Notes: generated by a model not told the origin, from the letters alone. A stretch of DNA of 8,499 bases from Candidatus Stahliibacteriota bacterium (GCA_004376785.1 SOIY01000219.1:1-8499); one strand, 5' to 3'; shown: positions 1-6,744, counted from the first letter of the stretch. Program-made: numbers and translations.

Positions 1-45
1 GCAGATATTGACTTTTCACTAATCAAAGATATACTAATTCCATGA
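1..45 (+). CDS. C-terminal end of an unidentified upstream gene (partial)
   Basis: Reading from base 1, the frame is open for 14 codons (ADIDFSLIKDILIP) and ends at TGA 43-45. That stop overlaps the ATG of the following aminopeptidase as ATGA, the classic layout of translationally coupled operon genes. Too little is present to recognise a family. The main support is the exact 4-base overlap and the lack of room for any other gene boundary. The same bases also contain promoter-like hexamers, so the alternative is that this is non-coding leader. The reading frame could be confirmed only with sequence upstream of the window. Confidence 0.5.
   Translation, partial: ADIDFSLIKDILIP
8..35 (+). promoter_or_regulatory. 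Possible sigma-70-type promoter before the aminopeptidase gene
   Basis: TTGACT (8-13) and TATACT (30-35) are separated by 16 bases, the same spacing as two other candidate promoters in this window. The -10 box ends only 6 bases before the ATG at 42, so a transcript from here would be nearly leaderless. No Shine-Dalgarno sequence precedes that ATG. The hexamers lie inside what looks like the end of an upstream coding frame, so this may be chance in AT-rich DNA or an internal promoter. Confidence 0.25.
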
Positions 46-1550
46 AGATAAAGATATTAAACCAATCAATAACAAATTTTCATGGAGATATTATTATTGT
101 AAATTTATTTGAGGGAATAAAATTACCTGGTGGTGCAACCGGTGCTGTAGATAAGGCGCTTGATGGTATGATCACAAAACTTATAAAGAACAAAGAGATT
201 ACTGGTAAGCTCGGAGAATGTGTAGTATTACACACATTTGGTAAAATAAAGCCTGATAAAGTTTTGATTGTGGGACTCGGAAAATCAAGTGAATTTGGCT
301 TAGAACAAATAAGAAAAGCATCAGGTGCTGCAGCAAAACAGGCGAGAAAGACAAAGGCGAAAAAAGTTGGCACAGTTGTTCATGGCGCAGGAATCAGAGG
401 TCTTGAACCTGGAGCAGCAGCACAGGCATTAATCGAAGGAACATTACTCGCACTCTATGATTTTAAGGAATATAAGAAACCAGAACAGAGCAATATTGAA
501 GAGTTTTCTGTTGTTGAGATGGACAAACAAAAGAATAAGAGTTTTCAAAAAGGCATTGAAACAGGAAAAATCCTTGCAGAATCTCAGAATATTGCCCGGA
601 ATTTAATAAATGAACCTTCTAATAATTTAACTCCAAAAAAATTAGATCAAAGAATTAAATCAATTATTAAAAATGCAGGATTAGAAAAGATTATTGGATA
701 TAATTGTTTAAATAAAACAGACATTAAAAAGTTGAAAATGGGCGCATTAATATCAGTTGCCCAGGGTAGTGATAATGAACCGAAATTTATTATTTTAAGA
801 ATTAAAAATCCGAAAAAACCATTAATATGTTTGATTGGAAAAACAGTCACATTCGATTCTGGAGGAATATCATTAAAACCCTCTGCAAATATGGGCCTTA
901 TGAAAGGTGATATGTCTGGAGGTGCTTCTGTAATAGGTGCAACCCTGGCATTAGCAAAGGCAAAAACTAAACTGAATTTAATGACGATTATTCCAGCAGT
1001 GGAAAACATGCCTTCAGCAAAGGCGTCAAGACCCGGTGATGTAGTACGCGCAATGAATAATAAAACTATTGAAATTATCTCGACTGATGCTGAAGGAAGA
1101 ATGACCTTAGCAGATGCAATCTGCTATGCAGAAAAAAAGAAAGCCAAAATAATCATTGATATCGCAACCTTAACCGGTGGCTGTATTGTTGCACTCGGAG
1201 ATATTGCAGGAGCAGTCATGGGTAATGATCAAAAACTTATTGATAATCTATTAAGTGTTTCAAAAAATACTGGTGAAAAATTCTGGCAATTACCTCTATT
1301 TGAAGAATACAAAGAGCAGATAAAAACCGATGTTGCAGATATAAAAAACTCAGGCGGAAGAAAAGCATCAGCAATAACTGCCGGGCTATTCTTGCAATCA
1401 TTCGTAAATAACTCAAAATGGCTTCATATTGATATTGCAGGCAAAGAAATAGCTGAAAAAGAGAGCTTTTACACACCCAAAGGCGGCACAGGATTCGGTG
1501 TAAGAACCCTGTTTGAATTCTTATGGCGGCTTGACAAAAAGTCTTTTTGA
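42..1550 (+). CDS. pepA: Leucyl aminopeptidase, M17 family
   Basis: This is a complete 502-residue cytosolic M17 aminopeptidase, the normal length for the family. These enzymes are hexamers that remove N-terminal residues from peptides using two divalent metal ions. The N-terminal domain (about 1-155) is variable and the catalytic domain runs from about 170 to 495. The metal and catalytic residues are all visible: K267 and D272 in GKTVTFDSGG, catalytic K279 in ISLKPS, D290 in MKGDMSGG, and D349, E351 and R353 in STDAEGR. One small oddity is GKT where most members have GKG after the metal-binding Lys. The ATG overlaps the stop of an upstream frame (ATGA), and no Shine-Dalgarno sequence is seen, so translation is probably coupled. 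The gene ends 18 bases before the histidine kinase. With glutamate dehydrogenase nearby it fits peptide and amino-acid use. Activity as an intact enzyme is expected; substrate preference cannot be read. Confidence 0.95.
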   Translation: MKIKILNQSITNFHGDIIIVNLFEGIKLPGGATGAVDKALDGMITKLIKNKEITGKLGECVVLHTFGKIKPDKVLIVGLGKSSEFGLEQIRKASGAAAKQARKTKAKKVGTVVHGAGIRGLEPGAAAQALIEGTLLALYDFKEYKKPEQSNIEEFSVVEMDKQKNKSFQKGIETGKILAESQNIARNLINEPSNNLTPKKLDQRIKSIIKNAGLEKIIGYNCLNKTDIKKLKMGALISVAQGSDNEPKFIILRIKNPKKPLICLIGKTVTFDSGGISLKPSANMGLMKGDMSGGASVIGATLALAKAKTKLNLMTIIPAVENMPSAKASRPGDVVRAMNNKTIEIISTDAEGRMTLADAICYAEKKKAKIIIDIATLTGGCIVALGDIAGAVMGNDQKLIDNLLSVSKNTGEKFWQLPLFEEYKEQIKTDVADIKNSGGRKASAITAGLFLQSFVNNSKWLHIDIAGKEIAEKESFYTPKGGTGFGVRTLFEFLWRLDKKSF

Positions 1551-1558
1551 TTTAAAAT
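1531..1558 (+). promoter_or_regulatory. Candidate sigma-70-type promoter for the two-component genes
   Basis: A perfect TTGACA (1531-1536) lies in the last codons of the aminopeptidase gene, followed after 16 bases by TAAAAT (1553-1558). A start site 6-8 bases downstream would fall at about 1564-1567, within a few bases of the kinase ATG at 1569. The mRNA would then be almost leaderless. This agrees with the absence of any Shine-Dalgarno sequence there. The -35 box is also coding sequence, so chance cannot be excluded. Confidence 0.4.
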
Positions 1559-1568
1559 ACAATAACGA

Positions 1569-3779
1569 ATGACTGAAAAACTGTCTGATATTATAATTTG
1601 TGAAAAATGTGGGCACGAAAATAAAAAAGAAGCCACGCATTGCATAAGCTGCAGTAATCAATTGCGTCGTGATTATTATAAAGGCCTGTGGTTAAAAAAT
1701 ACTATCATTACACTTATTCTCTTTTTATTACCATTTATTATTCTGTTCTATGTTATCAATTTTGAAATAACCATACATTTCGAGAACCAGGTAAAACAAG
1801 GACTAAATTATTCAGTTGATGTGAATGCCCAGGCGATTAAATCTTTTCTTGACGAAAGAAAAACAGATTTATTATCAATTGCCAAATTAGATATTACTAC
1901 CTTAGAACAGATAAATACCAAGGTCACTTTTTTCAATAGCTTTATTATAGAAAAACCCTGGTTTGATTTCATTACGGTTATTGATCCGGATGGTAACCTT
2001 ATCTTTTCAACAGATAATATAAAAACAAATTTCCAGGATCGTATCTATTTTAAAAAATCGTTAAAAGGTAAATTCTACAACAGCGGAATCTTTCATTCCG
2101 ATGTTCTTGACACTACGGCAATGATAATATCTTCCCCCTTAAAGAATCGGCAAGGTAAAATTATCGGTGTAATTCTTGCCTCAATCTGTTTAAAGACTTT
2201 TTATGATTTAATGGTAGACCTACGTATTGGTGAAACGAGCGAGATTTTTCTTGTGGACCATGAGGGAATCTTTTTATCGCCTTCAAAGCTTGGTGGTAAA
2301 GTCCTAAAAGAATATGGACACTATAAAGAAGACCAGAACCCACATTCAGGTATAGGAGGCATCTTGGTCCATCGTGACTATCGCGGTGAGAAAGTTATTT
2401 GCGCGTACAAAAAATTCGACGAGCTCAACTGGTATCTTGTTTCAGAAATGGACGTGGAAGAAGCACTTGCTCCAGTAACAAGATTGAAAAATGTAATGTT
2501 TTATATCTTCCTCATCTTCGGCTGTTTTCTGCTTTTTTCTTCGGTTTTCTTCTCTAGACAAGTTACAAATCTTCTCAAAACTCTCACCAGTACTTTAAAA
2601 TCTGCTCTCGATGAAATAAGCCATAAAAAAAATACAATCAATACTATAAATGTAGAGTTAAGAAGACGTTTAAGCGACTGTGAATCATTGAGTAAACAAG
2701 TTCGGATCTCAGAAGAATATATCAAAAATATTATAAATAGTATTTCAAGTGGACTCATTGCAATTGATAAAAATTCCAAAATAACCTATTGCAATGATTT
2801 TGTCAAAAACTTCTCAAAAGAAAAAGAGATCCAAATGAATTCAGACCTCTACAAGTTATTTCCAATTCTCAAAAATAAAGAAATTAAAAATCAGATAAAA
2901 AATATCTTTTCAAAGAAAAAACCTTTTCGTATAAGGAAAATTCCGGTTATCCTGAATAATAATAATATCATCTTAAGTATTGGTGGTTTTCCTATAATGG
3001 ATATTGATGATATTACCGGCGCAACTCTGTTAATAAACGACATCACTGAACACGAAACAATGCGTACCCAGATGGCTGATTATGAAAAACTATCTGCCTT
3101 GAGCCAATTAGCATTAGGCGCTGCTCATGAAATAAATAATCCATTATTAGGAATTACATCGTATATTGAACTTCTGCTTGAAGAAGAGGAAGACGTGGAA
3201 AAGAAAACCAGGGCAAAAGAGGTGCTTGATAGCGCCTACAGAATTTCAGAAACAGTTAGAGGATTATTAGATTTTGCCAGACCAACACCGCCTAAATTTA
3301 CAAAAATAAGCCTGAACAAATTAATATCAGAAACACTTTCATTCTTGCACCATCAACCACTTTTCAGAAAAATCAAAATCGATAAAACCCTGCCTGATGC
3401 CGTCCCCCAGGTTACTGCAGATATCAATCAGATAAGGCAGGTTCTTATTAATATCTTTATTAATGCTGCTCAGGCAATGCTTGATGCAGGAACCCTTACA
3501 ATAATAACAAACAAAGTGAAATTCGAAGAATTAATAGAAATACGAATTACTGATACAGGCGTAGGCATATCTAAAAGTGATATAAAAAGGGTCTTTGAAC
3601 CGTTTTTCACGACGAAGAAAGGTAAAGGAACCGGTCTTGGACTCAGCATTAGTTACAGTTATGTGAAAAACCATAATGGTGAAATCAATATACAAAGCGA
3701 AATCAACAAAGGCACTGAAGTGATAATACTATTGCCAATCAGACAAAAGGATAAGATTCAATCTGAGGTTATTGAATAA
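1569..3779 (+). CDS. Zinc-ribbon, Cache and PAS sensor histidine kinase (NtrB-like)
   Basis: A 736-residue membrane sensor kinase. Domains in order: a cytoplasmic zinc ribbon with C11, C14, C25 and C28 (CxxC, 10 residues, CxxC); first membrane helix about 44-65; an extracytoplasmic double-Cache-type domain about 70-305; second membrane helix 309-328; a linker likely to be coiled coil about 335-385; a PAS domain about 386-500; HisKA with phospho-acceptor H520 in AAHEINNPL; and HATPase_c with N-box N632, DTGVG from D662, FEPFFTTK, and GTGLGL at 687-692. The kinase core looks intact and of NtrB type. The Cache part shows no obvious R-x-W-Y amino-acid signature, so the ligand is open. An in-frame TAA at 1563-1565 fixes ATG 1569 as the earliest start, and no Shine-Dalgarno sequence precedes it. 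The stop overlaps the response regulator start by one base (TAATG), so the regulator is almost certainly its partner. A zinc ribbon ahead of the first helix is uncommon in sensor kinases. Confidence 0.93.
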   Translation: MTEKLSDIIICEKCGHENKKEATHCISCSNQLRRDYYKGLWLKNTIITLILFLLPFIILFYVINFEITIHFENQVKQGLNYSVDVNAQAIKSFLDERKTDLLSIAKLDITTLEQINTKVTFFNSFIIEKPWFDFITVIDPDGNLIFSTDNIKTNFQDRIYFKKSLKGKFYNSGIFHSDVLDTTAMIISSPLKNRQGKIIGVILASICLKTFYDLMVDLRIGETSEIFLVDHEGIFLSPSKLGGKVLKEYGHYKEDQNPHSGIGGILVHRDYRGEKVICAYKKFDELNWYLVSEMDVEEALAPVTRLKNVMFYIFLIFGCFLLFSSVFFSRQVTNLLKTLTSTLKSALDEISHKKNTINTINVELRRRLSDCESLSKQVRISEEYIKNIINSISSGLIAIDKNSKITYCNDFVKNFSKEKEIQMNSDLYKLFPILKNKEIKNQIKNIFSKKKPFRIRKIPVILNNNNIILSIGGFPIMDIDDITGATLLINDITEHETMRTQMADYEKLSALSQLALGAAHEINNPLLGITSYIELLLEEEEDVEKKTRAKEVLDSAYRISETVRGLLDFARPTPPKFTKISLNKLISETLSFLHHQPLFRKIKIDKTLPDAVPQVTADINQIRQVLINIFINAAQAMLDAGTLTIITNKVKFEELIEIRITDTGVGISKSDIKRVFEPFFTTKKGKGTGLGLSISYSYVKNHNGEINIQSEINKGTEVIILLPIRQKDKIQSEVIE

Positions 3780-5137
3780 TGGCTGCATCTATTCTAATTA
3801 TTGATGATGAAGTATTAACCTTAAATAATCTAAAAAGGGTACTTGAAAAAGTTGGTTATGAAATACTACTTGCTGATTCAGGTGAAACTGGTATAGAGGT
3901 TTTTAAAAAACATCGGCCTAATCTGGTGCTTGTCGATTTAATGCTTCCGGGTATTGATGGCATAGAGGTCCTTAAACAGATAAAAGAAACAGATGCGAAT
4001 ACTGTGGTTATAATGATAACTGCGTATGAAATAATTGAAAAGGCAATTGAATCAATGAAATTAGGGGCATATGATTATTTACTCAAGCCATTTAAAATCA
4101 GTGATTTAAAGACAAGTGTGGCACGCGCCCTTGAACTGCAGTCTTTAAAAATAAGAATTATAGAAACAGTTGAAACAGAAAGGGAAAAATACTATTTTGA
4201 TAAGATGGCTGCAAAGAATAAAAAGATGATCGATGCACTAAAAATTGCTCATAAAGTTGCACATTTGGAAAAGACTACAGTTTTAATTATGGGAGAAAGT
4301 GGCGTTGGTAAAGGAATTCTTGCTCGAGCAATCCATTATAATAGTCCCAGGGCCGATGAACAGTTTATCGAAATTAACTGTGCGGCAATACCTGAGAACC
4401 TTTTAGAAAGTGAACTCTTTGGTTATGAACCTGGTGCATTTACTGATGCCCGACGTCGGAAAATTGGTCTTTTTGAAAAAGCTGACCACGGAACCGTTTT
4501 TTTAGATGAAATCGCTGATATGCCGTTATCCCTTCAGGCTAAGATCCTCAAGGTTTTAGAAGAACAATCCTTTGTAAGATTGGGAAGTACAAATCAAATA
4601 AAAATTGATGTCAGAATCATTACCGCAACAAACAAAAACCTAAAAAGAGAAATAGAACAAGGAAATTTTAGAGAGGACTTATTCTACAGGCTGAATGTTG
4701 TGCCCATAACAATTCCGCCTTTAAGAGATAGAAGAGAAGACATAATACCTCTTGCCCTCACTTTTATTCAGTATTTTAACCATGAATTGCACAGATCCTT
4801 CAAAGGAATATCTGAAGATGCAGCCAAAGTTTTATTGGCACATGATTGGCCCGGCAATGTTCGTGAATTAAAAAATGTTATTGAAAGAATAATGGCATTA
4901 AACCAATCAGAAGAAATCTTACTTGAACATCTGCCTTTAGAAATAAAATCATCAAAAGCTAAATTTCCTATTTTAAAAGATAGTGTTGAAAAAACAGAAT
5001 TTATAAGCCTAAATGAATTAGAAAAAAAATACATTAAAGAAGTTTTAAAATTTACTGGAGGTAATAAATCTAAGGCAGCAAAAATACTTGGAATACACCT
5101 CACATCGTTATTCAGAAAATTAAAGTCAATAAAATAG
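3779..5137 (+). CDS. Sigma-54-dependent response regulator, NtrC/AtoC family
   Basis: A 452-residue three-domain activator. The receiver domain (1-120) has acidic D9 and D10, phospho-acceptor D53, T81 and K103. The AAA+ domain (about 145-380) has Walker A GESGVGKG at 172-179, Walker B with D243 and E244, and FREDLFYR with R298 and R304. The sigma-54-contact loop reads GAFTDA at 219-224 instead of the canonical GAFTGA. A Fis-type helix-turn-helix closes the protein (about 408-452). Proteins of this type use ATP hydrolysis to open promoters held by sigma-54 RNA polymerase, from sites upstream of the promoter. The gene starts one base inside the kinase stop codon, so the two are coupled. A near-perfect -24/-12 promoter and two tandem dyads lie directly downstream, before glutamate dehydrogenase, which makes that gene the prime target. 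No clear terminator follows the gene. The family call is certain; the specific regulon is inferred. Confidence 0.95.
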   Translation: MAASILIIDDEVLTLNNLKRVLEKVGYEILLADSGETGIEVFKKHRPNLVLVDLMLPGIDGIEVLKQIKETDANTVVIMITAYEIIEKAIESMKLGAYDYLLKPFKISDLKTSVARALELQSLKIRIIETVETEREKYYFDKMAAKNKKMIDALKIAHKVAHLEKTTVLIMGESGVGKGILARAIHYNSPRADEQFIEINCAAIPENLLESELFGYEPGAFTDARRRKIGLFEKADHGTVFLDEIADMPLSLQAKILKVLEEQSFVRLGSTNQIKIDVRIITATNKNLKREIEQGNFREDLFYRLNVVPITIPPLRDRREDIIPLALTFIQYFNHELHRSFKGISEDAAKVLLAHDWPGNVRELKNVIERIMALNQSEEILLEHLPLEIKSSKAKFPILKDSVEKTEFISLNELEKKYIKEVLKFTGGNKSKAAKILGIHLTSLFRKLKSIK

Positions 5138-5164
5138 ATCAAAACAAGGTTTCCATCAATCACC

Positions 5165-5199
5165 ATAGCATTTTGATATAGATTATTGCAAAATGCTAT
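5165..5199 (+). promoter_or_regulatory. Tandem dyads, probable enhancer sites for the adjacent activator
   Basis: An exact 11-base inverted repeat (ATAGCATTTTG at 5165-5175, CAAAATGCTAT at 5189-5199, 13-base spacer) can be read as two 15-base near-palindromes. These are ATAGCA-TTT-TGATAT at 5165-5179 and ATTGCA-AAA-TGCTAT at 5185-5199, each with one mismatch between its arms. Their centres, 5172 and 5192, are 20 bases apart, about two helical turns, so both would face the same side of DNA. Relative to the predicted sigma-54 start near 5266 they sit at about -94 and -74, normal for activator enhancer sites. A perfect third copy lies at 6662-6676. Which protein binds is inferred from adjacency. 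No T-tract follows, which argues against a terminator. Confidence 0.55.
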
Positions 5200-5239
5200 A
5201 CTTGTAAATTAAAATCCTCGAAATTTCAAGAGATAATTA

Positions 5240-5255
5240 TGGCACAAATATTGCT
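5240..5255 (+). promoter_or_regulatory. Sigma-54 (-24/-12) promoter for glutamate dehydrogenase
   Basis: TGGCAC (5240-5245), five bases, then TTGCT (5251-5255) matches the sigma-54 consensus closely, and the invariant GG and GC are exactly ten bases apart. The predicted start site is about 5265-5267, leaving a leader of roughly 17 bases that contains the GGAGG ribosome site. The gene immediately upstream encodes a sigma-54 activator, and paired dyads lie at enhancer distance, so context supports the motif strongly. Confidence 0.75.
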
Positions 5256-5271
5256 ATTTAATTCAGTAAAT

Positions 5272-5276
5272 GGAGG
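5272..5276 (+). promoter_or_regulatory. Strong Shine-Dalgarno site of gdhA
   Basis: GGAGG is followed by a 6-base spacer and ATG at 5283. It fixes the start and shows that the organism uses standard anti-Shine-Dalgarno initiation, in contrast to the kinase and aminopeptidase starts, which have none. Confidence 0.85.
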
Positions 5277-5282
5277 TTTAAA

Positions 5283-6566
5283 ATGGTAAAAATCAATGAT
5301 AGCAAAATTAAAGAAAAAAAATACGATCCTTTTATTGAAGCAACACTTCAATATGAAAGAGCTGCAAACATGCTTGACTTAGAACCATGGATTTATAACC
5401 GTCTAAAATATCCAGAAAAGGAACTTACTGTTCATATGACAATTACAAAAGACAATGGAAAAATTGCAACATATACGGGGTATCGGGTGCAACATTCTAC
5501 ATTAAGAGGACCTGGAAAAGGAGGCATACGATACAGTCCGGATGCATCACTAAGTGAATGTAAGGCATTGGCAGCCTGGATGACGTGGAAGACTGCAGTT
5601 TTAGATCTACCTCTTGGTGGTGCCAAGGGTGCAGTAATCTGTAATCCTCCAAATATGTCTGAGAGTGAACTTGAAAAACTTACTAAAGAATACACCTATG
5701 CGATTAAAGACATTATTGGACCACAAAAGGACATTCTAGCACCTGACGTAAATACCAATGCTCAAACAATGGCATGGATATGTGATGCATACAGTCGGCA
5801 TGTAGGCCATTTTGAACCAGCAGTCGTTACTGGTAAACCACTATGTATTGGTGGTTCAAAAGGCAGAGCAGGCGCTACGGGACTCGGTATGTACTATACT
5901 CTACTTGAAACATCAAAGCATCTTGAACATCCGCTCGAAGGAAAAAGAGTCGCAATTATCGGATATGGTAATGTTGGTTCTTCAATTGCTAAATTACTTT
6001 ATGATTATGGTTGTAAAATAGTTGGCATAACTGATATTTACGGTGGCATATTCAATAAAAATGGCATCAAAATACCAGAGCTCGATAAATACGTTAGCAA
6101 AACAAAAACTGTTAAAGGATTTAAAAAATATGATTCTATTACTAATAACGAATTGATTGAACTCAAGTGCGATATTTTGCTGCCCTGTGCAATGGAAGGT
6201 ATGATAAACAAAAATAATGCCCATAAAATAAAAGCCAAAATAATCTGTGAAGGAGCTAATGGTCCAACAACAACTGAAGCCGATGAAATACTGGTTGATA
6301 AAGACGTCTTTATAATACCGGATATCCTTGCCAATGCCGGTGGTGTAACAGTGTCTTATCTTGAATGGGTACAGGATGTTCAAAGGATTTTCTACGAAGA
6401 AGAAGAAGTCAAAAATAGATGCTGGAAAATGATGCAAAAATCTTTCTGGGATGTTGTCAGTATTGTAGACAAAAATAAAACAGATACACGTAACGCTGCA
6501 TACATACTTGCTGTTCAGCGAGTAGCCGACTCGGTGAGACTATTCGGGAAAATCGGAAGAAATTAG
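5283..6566 (+). CDS. gdhA: Glutamate dehydrogenase (Glu/Leu/Phe/Val dehydrogenase family)
   Basis: A 427-residue cytosolic enzyme of the hexameric glutamate dehydrogenase type, which interconverts glutamate with 2-oxoglutarate and ammonia using NAD(P). The N-terminal substrate domain contains GPGKGGIRYSP (76-86, K79), K103 in WMTWKTA, K115 in PLGGAKGAV, and the catalytic D155 in APDVNTN. The coenzyme domain begins near 190 with GYGNVGS at 227-233. Length and the GGAKG motif favour glutamate dehydrogenase over leucine or phenylalanine dehydrogenases, which are nearer 350-380 residues. NAD versus NADP preference is not safely readable. The start is supported by GGAGG six bases upstream. The gene appears to be a single transcription unit, with a sigma-54 promoter before it and a strong terminator 20 bases after its stop. 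Its location beside an NtrB/NtrC-type pair suggests control by nitrogen or amino-acid supply. With the peptidase it fits amino-acid catabolism, though an assimilatory role is possible. Confidence 0.95.
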   Translation: MVKINDSKIKEKKYDPFIEATLQYERAANMLDLEPWIYNRLKYPEKELTVHMTITKDNGKIATYTGYRVQHSTLRGPGKGGIRYSPDASLSECKALAAWMTWKTAVLDLPLGGAKGAVICNPPNMSESELEKLTKEYTYAIKDIIGPQKDILAPDVNTNAQTMAWICDAYSRHVGHFEPAVVTGKPLCIGGSKGRAGATGLGMYYTLLETSKHLEHPLEGKRVAIIGYGNVGSSIAKLLYDYGCKIVGITDIYGGIFNKNGIKIPELDKYVSKTKTVKGFKKYDSITNNELIELKCDILLPCAMEGMINKNNAHKIKAKIICEGANGPTTTEADEILVDKDVFIIPDILANAGGVTVSYLEWVQDVQRIFYEEEEVKNRCWKMMQKSFWDVVSIVDKNKTDTRNAAYILAVQRVADSVRLFGKIGRN

Positions 6567-6585
6567 ATTATTAACTACACGCTAA

Positions 6586-6621
6586 AAATAAAAGGCTGGG
6601 TATATACCCAGCCTTTTATTT
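6586..6621. terminator. Intrinsic terminator after gdhA, probably bidirectional
   Basis: The stretch is a perfect palindrome of 36 bases, with core arms AAAAGGCTGGGTA and TACCCAGCCTTTT around a central TA. The GC-rich GGCTGGG stem is flanked by an A-run on the left and TTTTATTTATTT on the right. It ends the gdhA unit and separates it from the hydrogenase-like genes. The symmetric A and T flanks would allow it to act on either strand. Confidence 0.9.
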
Positions 6622-6628
6622 ATTTACC

Positions 6629-6653
6629 CCGTTGGATAGCAAACATCCTACGG
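6629..6653. repeat. Imperfect stem-loop in the intergenic region
   Basis: CCGTTGGAT (6629-6637) pairs with ATCCTACGG (6645-6653) except for one T-T mismatch, with a 7-base loop. It lies after the gdhA terminator and has no T-tract of its own. It may be part of a longer folded unit that continues to about 6692, or a dispersed repeat. No function is evident. Confidence 0.5.
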
Positions 6654-6658
6654 AGTTG

Positions 6659-6679
6659 ACTATTGCATTTTGCAATAGT
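6659..6679. promoter_or_regulatory. Perfect palindrome, third copy of the gdhA upstream dyad
   Basis: Arms ACTATTGCA and TGCAATAGT are an exact 9-base inverted repeat around TTT. Its 15-base core (6662-6676, ATTGCA-TTT-TGCAAT) is the symmetric version of the two imperfect dyads at 5165-5199. It also shares a 13-base match (TATTGCAAAATGC, on the - strand at 6665-6677) with positions 5184-5196. The centre, 6669, is about 64 bases upstream of the start site predicted from the TTGACT/TATAAT promoter. It could be an operator or part of a repeated element. Confidence 0.5.
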
Positions 6680-6698
6680 GTAAAATTCAACTTTAATG

Positions 6699-6726
6699 TT
6701 GACTCAATCTTAAATATATATATAAT
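6699..6726 (+). promoter_or_regulatory. Sigma-70-type promoter of the hydrogenase-like cluster
   Basis: TTGACT (6699-6704) and a perfect TATAAT (6721-6726) are separated by 16 bases. The expected start near 6733 leaves a leader of about 16 bases holding the AAAGGAG ribosome site. This is the best sigma-70-type promoter in the window. A second TTGACT at 6656-6661 with TAAAAT at 6681-6686 could form a weaker upstream promoter whose 19-base spacer contains the palindrome. Confidence 0.65.
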
Positions 6727-6737
6727 AATCCACGAAG

Positions 6738-6744
6738 AAAGGAG
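6738..6744 (+). promoter_or_regulatory. Shine-Dalgarno site that sets the start of the HydC-like gene
   Basis: AAAGGAG ends four bases before ATG 6749. The frame stays open back to a TTG at 6632, but that longer reading would run through the palindrome and promoter and would add 39 residues with no family resemblance. ATG 6749 is therefore the real start. Confidence 0.8.

Noticed and set aside
4836..4851. Second GG-N10-GC sigma-54-like match (TTGGCACATGATTGGC)
   Set aside because: It lies inside the response regulator gene where the bases encode the conserved LLAHDWPGN segment, and no gene starts downstream at a suitable distance.
4768..5166. Long open frames on the - strand opposite the response regulator and other genes
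   Set aside because: They lie wholly opposite well-identified coding sequence, show no recognisable motifs and have no ribosome sites or promoters of their own that I could see.
5165..5199. Reading the 11-base inverted repeat as a terminator of the response regulator gene
   Set aside because: The stem is AT-rich, the loop is 13 bases and no T-tract follows. The split into two dyads 20 bases apart, with a third copy elsewhere, fits binding sites better.
5173..5202. Sigma-70-like TTGATA-N18-TATACT before gdhA
   Set aside because: It overlaps the tandem dyads almost exactly and has a less usual spacer. The sigma-54 promoter downstream fits better with the adjacent activator. A weak basal promoter is not excluded.
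5217..5230. Near-palindrome CTCGAAATTTCAAG between the dyads and the sigma-54 promoter
   Set aside because: It has one mismatch per arm pair, an AT-rich core and no second copy found in the window. This is too weak to call an operator.
5239..5289. Small open frame of 16 codons (MAQILLFNSVNGGLKW) ending inside the gdhA start as ATGGTAA
   Set aside because: Its ATG lies within the -24 element of the sigma-54 promoter, upstream of the predicted start site, so it would not be on the main transcript. Its ribosome site is weak. It would matter only if an upstream promoter is used.
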